Shown here piece after piece: positions 11,301 through 23,144 of a DNA stretch of 64,000 nucleotides; position 1 is the first letter of the stretch; each line of letters opens with the position of its first letter. Source of the stretch: Thunnus maccoyii (Eukaryota; Chordata; Actinopteri; Scombriformes; Scombridae); NCBI RefSeq assembly GCF_910596095.1, contig NC_056548.1:18872651-18936650 (forward strand), in the 5' to 3' direction. The position numbers and the translations under genes were made by a program. The notes under the pieces are model-generated. The model saw only the letters and a list, made by a program, of their open reading frames with translations. It was not told the origin of the DNA and made no database searches.

Positions 11301-14300
11301 AAAATAATAATATTGTTGGTAGAAATACAGATTTAGAAAGATATTTACGCCATCTTATTGGTTTGCTATACTTGGTTCAGAGCCTAGATGTGGTTGTAGA
11401 AGTGTAAACAAAACATTTAAGAGCCATTTGACACCATGTGGAGACAAGTAATCAGTGTGACCTCAGACACTACCATCTCTCATTTCTCATCACAGACGGC
11501 AGGCCAAGAGAGAAAGTCATCAACAGATGTATTCACACACACACACACACACACACACTCATACAGTTACTGTAATATGAGAATATAATATATATACAGG
11601 TAGAATCCTGTTTCATGTGATCCTTGCTTTGTCTTTATCCATTTCTACTGTTTTTCCAATGATAATTTTAAAACTGAAACTCATGATGAAAAGCATGTAA
11701 TGGAATATGCTGAAGGTGTCACAAGCCATAACCTTGAATTATTAATCCAAGAAAAACGGCCTCATAGAAAATCAATCATTCAATCCTGATCTGATACACA
11801 GTCTGCTGAAATATTAGCTGTGGGGAAACATCATGTATCAGCCCATGAATGCTCCTTAATGTATATTTCATTAAAAATTTACACTCTGGTCAAGAGGACC
11901 TGAGAATGTGTCAAGTATATGCATGTGTGTGTGTGCATATATTTTTGTGCAGTGTTTGTGTGTGTGAGTGGGGTGGGGTCACTACGTCCACCGTCTAGTC
12001 TCGGTCTGGAGGGCTGACGGCCTGTCATCAGGGCAGCCGGTAGACGGGAGGGGTCACATGGGTGTAGTGACCTCCAGGCAGCGTTACGTGAACCCCCTCA
12101 CGGACCGTGATGAAGTCAGATTGCCTAATCCACGGAAAACAAAAGTGCTGTCAGTCAGGCCGGACAAGTCATCAACAACAGCAGCACCAGCAGCCTGGGA
12201 GAATTTCACCAGGACGGGGCCCTCAGCGTATACATGTAGAGGTCCACTTATGGGATATTGATGATGGAAAGACGCCTGGCTTTTACACTACTGCTAATGG
12301 TCTCTAAGTGTTCACTAGTGAAAATGGACTTTGTATTTTCATAGGTGGCCATTACATTTGTTCGGTTAAATAGGATATGCTCATCATGACTGCACTCTTG
12401 TGTTTTATTGTAAGTGCTTTTGACGATTGGTCTGCGAGTGTCGAATAACAATCAATGACCGGCCTTTAAAGCTCTGCATATGAGACTTAAACGTATGAAA
12501 TGTATTTAGGTGGGAGAGTGTCTGATAGAATAAACAAAGCAGTTCTGTTTGCCAATATGGATGGATTATAGAAATCTCCTGAAATTATAATCCAACTCAC
12601 GTGTAGCCGGGTGGTGCTTATCATTCTCACAACACTCTTGAGCAGTTTTTCCCTACTGCTCACGTGTGACTAATACGCTTTTGTTATGGTAGGTTGTTGT
12701 GGTAAGATAAACCAATCCCAGTGCATCCCAATCCAATATCTGCACTGCCATTGTTTTCAGTTAATAAGAGACGTACAATATTTGTCTAAAACACCCCATC
12801 CTACTGTAATTTATACTGTTTACATACTGTTCACAGTTGTTTGTTAGCCAGCTGATGATAAGCATCTCCAGCGAACCATAATGAGCATTATGAATGAGAT
12901 CATCATCCGCTGTAATGTTCAGCCAGAGAGCTAACAGATAATGGAGAAAAGCCAGTCTGCTCAGCGCTGACAGTTTCTTTTAGTGGAACCCCCCTTAAGG
13001 CAACTTGCCCTCCTGCTGAACACATCCTCTCCTTCCACTTCAGATGATGTCATTTCAACAGCTTTTGTTAGTCTGTGTGAATATTTAACCCACATAAGCG
13101 GCTCTCAGACAAGATGAACCAAATAAGAAGCGGAGGGATGTGAAGAGATGTGATAGTGAGAGTGAGTTGTGCCGGCGCTTGACTTGACCACATTCCAGGA
13201 GTATGAGGTGACCGGGTGTTGACTGCCCCATGAGGAATCCCTTTGATTGTGCTCTTATCTGCTTAGCGATCAATACGTAGTACTGGCGCTGATAAAAAAA
13301 AAACACGGCTCACATCAAAGCAAACGCCTGCCACGATGAGGGGGGGAAAGTAATAAAATGTCAATTATTAATGGAGGGGAAGGGTCCCCTTTCAAGTGGG
13401 AGAGAATTTAGATAATGAAAATCAAACAAAATCCATAGTCCACAAATAACATCCTCAAGGTATTAACATCCTTTTAAAATTCTTACTCTTTTTAAGCCAC
13501 TTCTCATGTAAAACTAATCCTATTGTTACATGTAGTCAGTGTGCTGCTTAAATGAGAAATGTATAGATAGTTATGCAGATGTAACTGGATGTAACCTTCC
13601 TACAACCTTCAGATCACAGCTGTGGTACATCATTGAACCTATAACCTTCACCTCCACATAACCCCGACATCTGTCCCACCAAGGTATGGATGCACAGATC
13701 CATAAACTATGTATCACGTGCACCTGAACTCTACACACCTCTCTGTGGCTCTCGATCAATAACCCCCTCCAGAGTGGCTTTGTTCTTTCATGTTTTGTTT
13801 TGATTCAGGTGGCCAACAAAGTTTTTTTGGTTTGGTTTCAGCAGGGCTGACTTTTGAAATTCATGTCTTTTGATTCAGCTTGTCAGGAGCCATGATTTAT
13901 TGATTGGAACGTCTGTGATAATCAGAGGAAAGAGAGAGACTGGCATTGCACTTAGGACCTCTCCACTGTTATTAGACAATGTAAAGCTTCATGTTATATA
14001 CCTCTATGTGGCTGGAATGTTAAATATTCATGGCAAAAGACTGAACATATGGATTAACATGCATATTTTATGTTGGCAGTCCCATATGGCAAAGAAATCT
14101 AATAAAAACATCTTCCCTCTCTGTTTTCTTGCCCTTTCACTTTGCCCATAGGCAACTGATTGCACTAATGAACCTGTGTGAGAGTTTCTGGGTCATTCTT
14201 TCCCGTGAAGTTCACATGAAAGCAGCTTTATTGATTTCTCAGACCAGACAAATGTGCTGTGAAGTTTTCTCTCTAATCCCACCTCAAGCCTCGTGCACTC

Positions 14301-15424
14301 TACCTCTGCTGGTGGAGTCTGTGTGAGCTCGGTGGAGGGTCGTGTTTGTTTATTTCCATCCAACCGGCCAGAGAAATTAGTCTGTAAAATTATTCTCTCA
14401 GTTGCTGTTTGAGAGACTGTTGTTTGTCTCTTTGTTTGTGCTGAAGATTGTTTTGTGAACTCCTTGACCTTTTCTCCTTTGAATATTAATTTGATTTTCC
14501 TGAAGAGATTAACAATACAGTATACATAATGCAGTGCTACTGTAAATATAGGTCTGAGAATACATTAATTCAAAGCTAACAATCTTTGACAAGTGCCAGA
14601 ACATTTAAGTAACAACAAGCAAAGTAGATCCAAGAGGCCAAAAAAAAATAATCTTGTAACTATACATTAATGTATTAATTAATCTTGTGGGATTCATGAA
14701 ACACAACATATTTGAGTTGCTATTAGTTGGTAACACAATCGTAAAATTTTACAGGTGTAAAGCAGAGGTCAGGGGGCCAGTGGCTCAGTGGGGGTCTCTC
14801 CCTTCAGCACTCCCTGGTTGCCTAATCCGCTCCTTTTGACAGGCTAATGTGCTGACTCTGGGATTCTCCAGCACTCAGCAGGAAACTCCTGGCCACCTGC
14901 AGCTGAGGACAGCCCAGGAATGATCACATCATTGTCTTCAACAAAGAGACCTCTTTAAGGTCAAGCCGGTGGCTATTTTTGTTCCCCACACCAGGGCAGT
15001 GACCAGAACAAGCCTTTATACAGTGATCCCAGGGGAGTGAAGGATTCCTTTCAATCATCAATGCCATTAAAATCTAACAACAGTGGACAGAAAAGTAACA
15101 CAGTGTTGAGGCTAATGAAATACATTTGGGAATACAGTCAATTCTCATGGTTTATTTGCATTTGTGATGAAAGCTCTTAATAGGAGTTTTTATGAATGTT
15201 AGCAAGAGGGTGTTTGTGGCAATAATTTAGTCGGTGTCTACGGACAAAGAGACACATTCCAGTGCCACACGGTTTCAGAATTCATGCTGTGCACTTTGTA
15301 AACTACCTCAAATATAAGTATGGGTCAAACACTCACAAAGCTTCTTTTTGCATTTCTATTTTTAACCAAGTTGCTCTGTTGTCCTTTGAAATATCTCAAA
15401 TTAGGTAAAGACAGTCAGGCTCCC
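8379..15424. other. Intergenic, no gene recognised
   Basis: No exon with recognisable protein homology on either strand. It holds a (CA)13 tract at 11533-11558. Several low-repeat, less AT-biased segments look like candidate conserved noncoding elements: about 9200-9730, 10020-10230, 12840-13080 and 14760-15060. The 10020-10230 and 12840-13080 blocks contain several homeodomain-type TAAT cores. Any regulatory role is inference. Confidence 0.4.
11533..11558. repeat. (CA)n microsatellite
   Basis: Perfect CA run of 13 units. Confidence 0.95.
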
Positions 15425-15905
15425 CAGAGAATGAATCTGTGAACGATTTGGTGATCCCCTTGCTTTTTCTATAGCACCACCATAGATTGACAGTGACATT
15501 TGTGGTTTTGAGTTAAATGTCTCAACAACTTGCCTACTGGGTGGATTGCCATAAAATTTGGTACGCACATCCGTGTCCCCCTAATGATGAATTGTAATAA
15601 CTTTGGTGATCCCTTAACTTTTCATCTAGTGCCATCATCAGGTCAAAATTTTGATTTGTCAAATACTTTGGTTTATGACTAAATACCTGCAAAATTAATT
15701 AGATTCTCATCAGCCTCATTTGTACTTTGTGTTTACTGCTAAACAGCAAATGTTAGCAAGTTAACATGCCAAACATGATGAACATGGTAAGCATGCTAAA
15801 CATCAGCATGTTAGGATTGTAATTGCAAGCATTTAGCATGCTGGTGTTGGCATTCAGCTCAGCACAGAGCCAGTAGCATGGACAATGACTCTTAGTCTTG
15901 TCAGT
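15425..15905 (+). repeat. Dispersed fish repeat, copy 1
   Basis: Shares long imperfect blocks with the reverse complement of 21660-22290: TCAGGTCAAAATTT, AATACTTTGGTTTATGAC, CATCAGCCT and TGTACTTTGTGTTTA appear in the same order. The 3' part (15740-15880) is a run of degenerate ATGCTAA/GTTAGCA words (aacatgccaaacatgatgaa, gcatgctaaacatcagcatg). No protein is encoded. The family is unnamed here; it looks like a non-autonomous interspersed repeat. Confidence 0.75.
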
Positions 15906-18768
15906 AAATGTGTGAGTGCTCACCTTATATTGACAGTATTTGTAAATTCAATAGACTTCAATGACTGCTGGCCAGTAGCATTGTAAAAGATTTCAAGAGA
16001 CACAAGTAGAGCCTGTTCCTTCCTTTGTTTAGCTTATGAGAGTTATTGTCTTGGGGTCATTTCCTACTTTGAGCTGACATTCAACTCCTCATAATGATGG
16101 TGTAGAGGCTCAGTTTGTTCCCATCCACATGACCAACCCAGCAGCAGCTGAATGCTCAGATTCACACAACCACTTTTATCACCTCTCACCTCAGCCATTG
16201 TGGTTGCTTTTCTTTGAGTTTATGTAGCCACTAATTACAGTTTCCATCAGTTATAGGAACCTCTTTGATTTTAAACTGCAAGAATAAAACTTTAAGTTCA
16301 TCCACTGAAGCTACAATGAGCGTAAGCCAGCAAATTTGAGTGCGGTAATGTTTTAGACTATGTTTCAATTGTAGGAAAATTTGACATTGCTTTTGGGATA
16401 CCACCTTAAGAAAGCCTGGGTATCCGGCTGGATGACAGCCTAGCCTGCTTTTTGTACAGTGGCTCTGTGCCAGGCAGGGATTCCTGGCAAACACCAGGCA
16501 GACAGACAAATCAAGCAGCTGGCAGCTTTTCAGACAAGTAGCAGACAGTCACCAACCCAATACCTCAACACAAAGAGAATGATGTCATCCTGTCTCCTGC
16601 CTGGCAGCGGTGGCACTTCCCAGTCAATATTACTGCGAAGAACAGACTGAAAAATGGCCTATTTGAAAGATGGCAACAAACCACAAACTACTCATAATAA
16701 AGGCGTTGTAAGGAAGCTCTGCACCACAAAGACTATCATTTCAATCAAATTGCCCTGAACTACCCTGTCTGCCACACGTACGTAACTCTACCCCTGTTTG
16801 ATGAAATCATCAATTCATAATGAAAGTGGATCTGTAGGCGTCTCCCGCAGTGAGATCATTCCTTTCTTTATTTGCCCCTCTGACTAACCAAGGGGGTATT
16901 TTAGAGACAGAATGAAGGGATGTGGTCAAGTGTGCTTGAAAAAATTAATAACTGTGGTGAAATTTGGGAGAATAGAATGGATCAGGCTCGCCCAGTGTTT
17001 TGTTTTCACATCTTTCTCTTACATAATTTCATGTACTTGTGAAACCTCAAGGGAAAAAAGTTAACCTAATAAGCCCTCTAAATATCTATATATATAGTCT
17101 TTAACCTCACCCAAGATGTTAGTCTTTCTCACTTCCCCACCACTCTCAGCAGACCCAACAATGACCCATCATCACCCACTTCCACATTCCCTTCCTTTTA
17201 TTCCCCACTTCTTCACACCCCTTTGAGATTCATCTCCTAGTTCACACCTCTATTGTGACATGGGTCCAAGGTTTGTAATCTTGGTCCTCCTGGCTCCCTC
17301 CCAGGCCCCTCACACCTCACCTCGCCCTACAACTGGAAGGAGATTAGCTGACCATTTCTTAGCCTCCCCTCCTCCCCCAGCTCGGTCCTCACTTCTTCTC
17401 ACTCCTCACCTTCCTCCAGTGTCACCACATCTCCTCACTGCTCCACCTTACCTCCCACTGACCGATCTGCCTCTGTGTCCAGGATAAGGTTACTGTAGTG
17501 GGGTCGCTGACCCAAAAGGAGAAAAGGAGAGGTAAGTTATTGGGCCACGGGAAGGAGAAAGACACCCCCCGCCTGGGTGCAGACGCTGATGTCATGGCGA
17601 GACGCCTCAGGGATGGGCTGTAGACTGGTGATGTCATACTATGCTTGAAAATCTGGTGGGTGGTGGGGGAAAGGAATGTGCTCAAAATTTGGCAGATGAC
17701 GGGTAGGACAGTGCATCCAGATAGTGTCATCCGTACTGTTCTTGTGAGGTTTTTTGTTTTGTTTTGTTTTTTAACACAACACAGTAATCTCGCCTGGTGC
17801 TATTCAAGAACAAGTATGAATTACCGACGACTGACATTATCCTATGACAAAGTCAACAAGTCAGTTAATTTCTCTGTTTTTTTCCCCTTCCTGACATGAC
17901 TGATACTGCAGCTAAAAGCAGTAAAGATCTTAAATCACAAAAGTCTCTCCACTTGCCAAGGTGACCTTGAGTGAGCCTCCTGTAATTCTAGGATGGTGAC
18001 GAATACATTTCTGTCAACCACAAAGACGTTCCACGTCAGACAGTCGCAGTGTTCGTCTGTCCATGTTTCTGTTTGTTTGTTTGGTTGGTCGGTGGAGGTC
18101 TGGGAGACACAGCTCTGGCCAGTATAGGGTGCCACCTGTGACCTTGTAAAAGAGAAGTGATGAAAAATTAATGTGAGAAATTTGACCACCTGTTTTTTTT
18201 TGTTTTTTTTTCTTGCTATTCAGAAACTCCACAGTTCATAAATTATGTTTACTCCATATTTTGTCTTCACACTCTATCTAACACAAAGTGGAGCATGGTG
18301 GGAGCTGCGGTTATAGTTAGGTAACCGAAGCGCAAGCCCAGCTGCACCAAATTGATTTATATCTGCAATGTGAAATAGTTTAGCGGCATACCAATCAGGT
18401 TTTACATTGAGGCTGTAAAGCAATCAGTGAGCTCAGCACTCCACCACATCAGTCATGGTTGTGCAGGGTGACAAACACAGACCAAGGTGAACAAAGAGTC
18501 ATGCACACTCAGCGACACTGTACCGTACATTTAAAGATACCACAAAAAAGATCAGCTTTTATGTGTGGTTACAGTACATGCCTGGGAGTGTGTTTGTTTT
18601 ATTTACCTAAAGGAAAAAGTGCACTGTTGACCCCCATGTCCCCTCATGCGTGTGACTGACTGAGCAGGTCAGAAATAGCTGTGTAATGTGAGGGGCAGCT
18701 GTGATTGTGTGTGTATATACAGGCTTAAACATGCAAAGACAGCATAAACAGGTGCTTTGAACATGCAC

Positions 18769-18806
<38 letters not shown>

Positions 18807-21078
18807 CACACACACACACAACCTCTGATAACCCACATTCCAGCACAAGGCTAAGCCTGCTCCTCCTTTTCCTCACACCCTCCATGTGAAACTCTTCAGA
18901 CTCCCAAACACTTTGATTGCAAGATCCATTAACACTACCAACCCAATAGCAAAAAATTAGTGGGAGGTAACTCCCATCATAGTTATGGATTGTGTTATAT
19001 AGAGGATGAGGTCACCAAGCAAATGCATAGCTGCGTTGCCTCACTGTCACTTTCCTAATGGGAACGACAGGCTAGGTCATATCTCTCCTAAATTAAGATC
19101 TTAATCTCCTCAACGGGATTGATGCTGACAATGTTTTATACCCAGTGGACATAAATATTGACACACGTATCCAGATGTATATGGGATGATGTGTAACATG
19201 AGTCCGTCCCTCTGTCATAGATGGCAGGTGATCTACTGACCTTGGTGATGACAAGTTCATGCATAGGGCACAGGGAAGAGGGTGAGGAATACAGCTGCAT
19301 GTTAGGATTGGGTGAGCAGGGTTGTGAACTTGGTACATTGTGTTCTTTCATGGAGTTTCAGCATCATTACCAGCTGTAGCCCCCCAAAAGGTATGATGAA
19401 ATCACAGCAGCTGTTGTGTGGCATGGCCAGACAGGCAACCCAAATCACCAGGGAAGTGCCAAAATGGATGCCGACCACACAGCTCCACCACAGTCCTCTG
19501 TTGCGCGTGGTGGGAAAAACAGAGCTACGGCATGAGGGTGAAGGCCCCATTAAGGGCCATCAAATATTCATCTGCCATACGGCACTGAGCCCTTGGCTCT
19601 CTCCCCACAGCATCATGGAACAAACCACCAAGAAAACTGCTGATGAAAACAACAACAACAACGCAGTGAAGAGCCTGCAGTGCAAAGCTCAGAAACAGCT
19701 TTAATTATCTTGACCTCACACCGGGCGATACTGATTTATTAATTGATGAATGCTGGCACAGCTAAGAGCAATATACAAATCACTTAATACACCAACTACG
19801 AGCATCACTAACTTAATGGCTGTCTAATTTACACTATACTATACAATACTTTCAGATGACCAAAAGGCAAATGCAAAGTTAGTTTTCTCATCTGCACACA
19901 TTATGCAGCATTAACAACAAACTAATGGCCCCACAGCCATTAATGATGATAACAATGACATCACCAGACTGACCACATGGTTCAATACGTTGAGTTAACT
20001 CTAAACTGCCAATAAAAACTCCATCAATGAACTGAACCAGGCTTACCCAGACTGTGATCAGGTCTTAAATGTGTTTAGTGCTGCTGGTGGGGCAGTAATT
20101 GCCTTAGCAGGATAGCAGGCTGGCTGTAATGACATTATCAACCTGTTAACAACCACAGAGGAGCTCGAGTTGTTCCTCTAAAGGCTCTGTCATCCGTCAA
20201 TTTATGGTCAGTTGCACTGCCTCTTATCTACAGTGCTATTTCTTTATGTCTCTCATGCTTAAGGGTTGCATTATTCTTTAATAATCAGATGTTGGCATCT
20301 TTACAGAAGATTTTACAAAATGTGTAAAAGAGCAAAGTTCTCAATCTGAGTTTATCAAGACAAGAAAAGCTTGCAAACAGATATAAATTTCTGAGTTTTC
20401 ACCAGGGGGCAGCACCAACACATTTTTCAGATATCAAGTTCATATTCCTTCCATCTCATTCATCCCTGCCCTAGTCCGTCCTCTGAGGTAATTTGCCTGA
20501 TAATTTAAGAACATAAAAGGTGCACTGTTGCTGTGGACACTCCTGTACTTTTCACTTCATATCAGCAAAGAAAATGCAAAAAGCACTGGTTACCGTCATA
20601 CTGTTTATTTTCATAGTGCCATGACAATAATTTGTTTATTCCATTTGCATCACACAACGCTACATACAGTAAAGACGCTTATCTTGTTACTGTATGTATA
20701 AATAGACAACATTTGCATTGTGCCTCTAATGACGACTGGTTTAAAAATTAACACATGCATCGTATAAAAAGATAATGCGAAGGATAAAGTATGTATGAGT
20801 AAAGTAAGGTGGAAGAACATTTTTTCACACCTTTTGGCAACATCACATAAATGCTCTGTATTGGCTTGTTCCAGCACTTCATTGACTCTAGATCATACTA
20901 GTAATTTATCTTGATTGAAATATTCAAACCCAAGACATCAGCTTGTATTACTGATTGCACCAGATAAATTCTAGGTGTCTTTATTTCCATGTAAATCACT
21001 AAGCATGTTGCAAGCAATGCTTGTCTGCTCTACATGAGCGATGGACCTGTGAAAACTGCATCTGTGAGATATTGCAAA
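15906..21078. other. Intergenic, no gene recognised
   Basis: No recognisable exon. Around 17100-17500 is a C/T-rich stretch. A long (CA)n array lies at 18770-18821. The segment about 19190-19700 is less repetitive, with an open frame on the plus strand (19312-19704) that shows no recognisable motif; it may be noncoding but conserved. Confidence 0.4.
18770..18821. repeat. (CA)n microsatellite
   Basis: CA array with one CG interruption near 18800, about 26 units. Confidence 0.97.
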
Positions 21079-21588
21079 AAGGAATAGCTCCACAATTTGG
21101 GAAATAAGCTTATTTGCTTTCTTGTCGTGAGTTAGATGAGAGGACTGATAACACTTTCATGTTTGTATGTTAAATATGGATCTAAACAGCCAGCAGCCAG
21201 TTTGTTTAGCTTAGCATAAAGACTGAAAACAGGGGGAGAAAGCTAGTCTGGCTCTGTCCGTAGGTGACACAATCTACTGATCAGCATCTCTTAAGTTCAA
21301 GTACACATTTTTTCTCGTTAACTGTAAAAATAGCAATTTTCCCTTTTACAGCAACGTCCTGGTGTCTCCACTAGTTGCCAGACAACGGCTCATAGCCAAA
21401 ATATAGTCATAACATAACACACACAAATTAGTGTGTGGGGTTTTTGATTTCCTATTCCCTTTATGCTAATATGCTGTGTTTGCAGCTTTAAATTCACTGC
21501 AGAAAAATAAGAGGGATATTGTTCTTCTCATCCAACTCTCTGCAAGAAAGCAAATAAGCTTATTTCCCTAAATTACAGACTATCCCTT
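21079..21588. mobile_element. MITE with ~64-bp terminal inverted repeats
   Basis: The two ends are inverted repeats of about 64 bp (21079-21142 and 21525-21588). They include a perfect 26-bp match, 21099-21124 against the reverse complement of 21543-21568, itself built round AAATAAGCTTATTT. The interior has the words AGCTTAGCATAAAGACTG and ACAGGGGGAGAAAGCTAG, typical of an abundant fish repeat. It encodes no protein. I could not fix a target-site duplication, so the superfamily is left open. Confidence 0.85.
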
Positions 21589-21659
21589 CATTATTTTGTC
21601 AGCAGTTATAATCTTGAGTTTAAATAGACAAATCTGTAATTTGCAGGTGTAATGTTTAT

Positions 21660-22290
21660 ACCATGTTCACCATTTTTTTGCTAATTAGCAATAAACACAA
21701 AGTACAGATAAGGCTGATGAAATGTCATTTTTGCTGGTCATACTTTTGCTGGTATGTTGTCATAAACCAAAGTATTGGACAAATTGAAATTTTGACCTGA
21801 TGGTGGCGTTAGATGAAAAATCAAAGGATCACCAAAGTGATTACAATTTATCTTGAGAGAGTCTTGAGTGTATGTAGCACATTTTATGACAATACACCCA
21901 GCTGTTGAGACATTTCACTCAAACTCACCACCAGTTTTAACTTTATGGTGGAACAGGAAGTAAAGAAGTAAGAGAACCACCAAAGTCATTAGGATTAATC
22001 TAGGAATGTCTGTACACAATTTTGTGTCAATCTGTCCAGTAGATGCTGAGATATTTCACCAGATAAGTGAAAACTTGGAGTGGTGCTAGTGGAAGAGTCA
22101 GGGGATCATCAATGTCAGTAGGATTCACCCTCTGCGGACCACGAATGTTTCTACAAAATGTTTTGGCAATCCATCAGAGAGTTGTTGAGATATTTCAGTC
22201 TAAACCGAAGTGGTGGCCTGAGCGAGCAACTGAATGAGCGACAGACCAACACTGCCATTCCTAGAGCCATGGTTTACATACAGGCTCTCT
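21660..22290 (-). repeat. Dispersed fish repeat, copy 2 (inverted relative to copy 1)
   Basis: Read on the minus strand this matches copy 1 at 15425-15905. It contains about three degenerate tandem units, each with a version of GAAATATCTCAACAA, then GATTGCCAAAA, then TTTGGTGATCC and a CACCA word. It lies directly beside the MITE at 21079-21588, so the two form a repeat cluster upstream of the adhesion GPCR. Confidence 0.75.
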
Positions 22291-22752
22291 AATTTTACAG
22301 TAAAATCTATTATCACCAGCCCCCTCCACTCTTACTTGCTTGAAGGTTTTGTCATTCAAGACTTTGTCAAAATAAGTTGTCTCAAAGAACTGAAGAACCT
22401 TTTCAGATGAAAAGCGAAACACAGTCAATAAATCTACAGCAAATTTCCAATTGCCTTTGAATTAGCACTTCTAGAAAATTGTCTCAAAAGTAAAACGTCT
22501 TACAGAAAAGAGGGCAGGACTACTGGAGAGAAAGGTCATAGCAAACACACACCAAAGTTTTAATGCAATATCCAGCTGGAACAATCTACATGAGTAGCAT
22601 GTTCAATAACTCAAATACTATATTGACCATTTATTTCATCCATATTCATCCATCCTGTCATGTGAATACAGAGACATTTACCGAACAAAACCAAAGGACT
22701 AAAAACTGTAAGAGATCTGCAAATGCTAAAAATAATATAAATTTATTGTCAT

Positions 22753-22753
<1 letters not shown>

Positions 22754-22799
<46 letters not shown>
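22754..22799. repeat. (CA)n microsatellite
   Basis: Perfect CA run of about 23 units, roughly 350 bp upstream of the adhesion GPCR start codon. Confidence 0.97.
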
Positions 22800-22801
<2 letters not shown>

Positions 22802-23085
22802 CACAGTTTCAGCAGTACAGCATTTTATGTACAGTATATTTCATAGAAGTCCATGACTAAATGTGGCAATATGCCAGCTGTTTACTGAAAAGGCAGGCAT
22901 TACGTGCTATGAGAAGTGAACCAGCAGGGCATTTATTTGCAAGGCAAATCAGACAGGAAGAGGTATATCTTCCCGTAACATGAAGGGACTGTAAAGTGGA
23001 TGCGTGTTGCTGTGGAGAATGGTCATGCAGAAAATTCCCTCCCTCAGGTAATTGAAATTGCTGTACAGTTAAATGGCACTTACCG

Positions 23086-23093
23086 TATAAATA
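23086..23093 (+). promoter_or_regulatory. Possible TATA box of the adhesion GPCR gene
   Basis: TATAAATA lies 59 bp before the proposed ATG. This would place transcription start near 23115 and give a very short 5' UTR. The ATG is also preceded by a pyrimidine tract and AG (23140), so an upstream noncoding exon is the alternative. Confidence 0.35.
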
Positions 23094-23144
23094 GATATAT
23101 CTTCAGGTTATGGTCACTGGATGTTGTTCTTACTCCTTAGAATA

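Noticed and set aside
19312..19704. 130-codon plus-strand frame
   Set aside because: No domain, splice context or start support; possibly noncoding conserved sequence.
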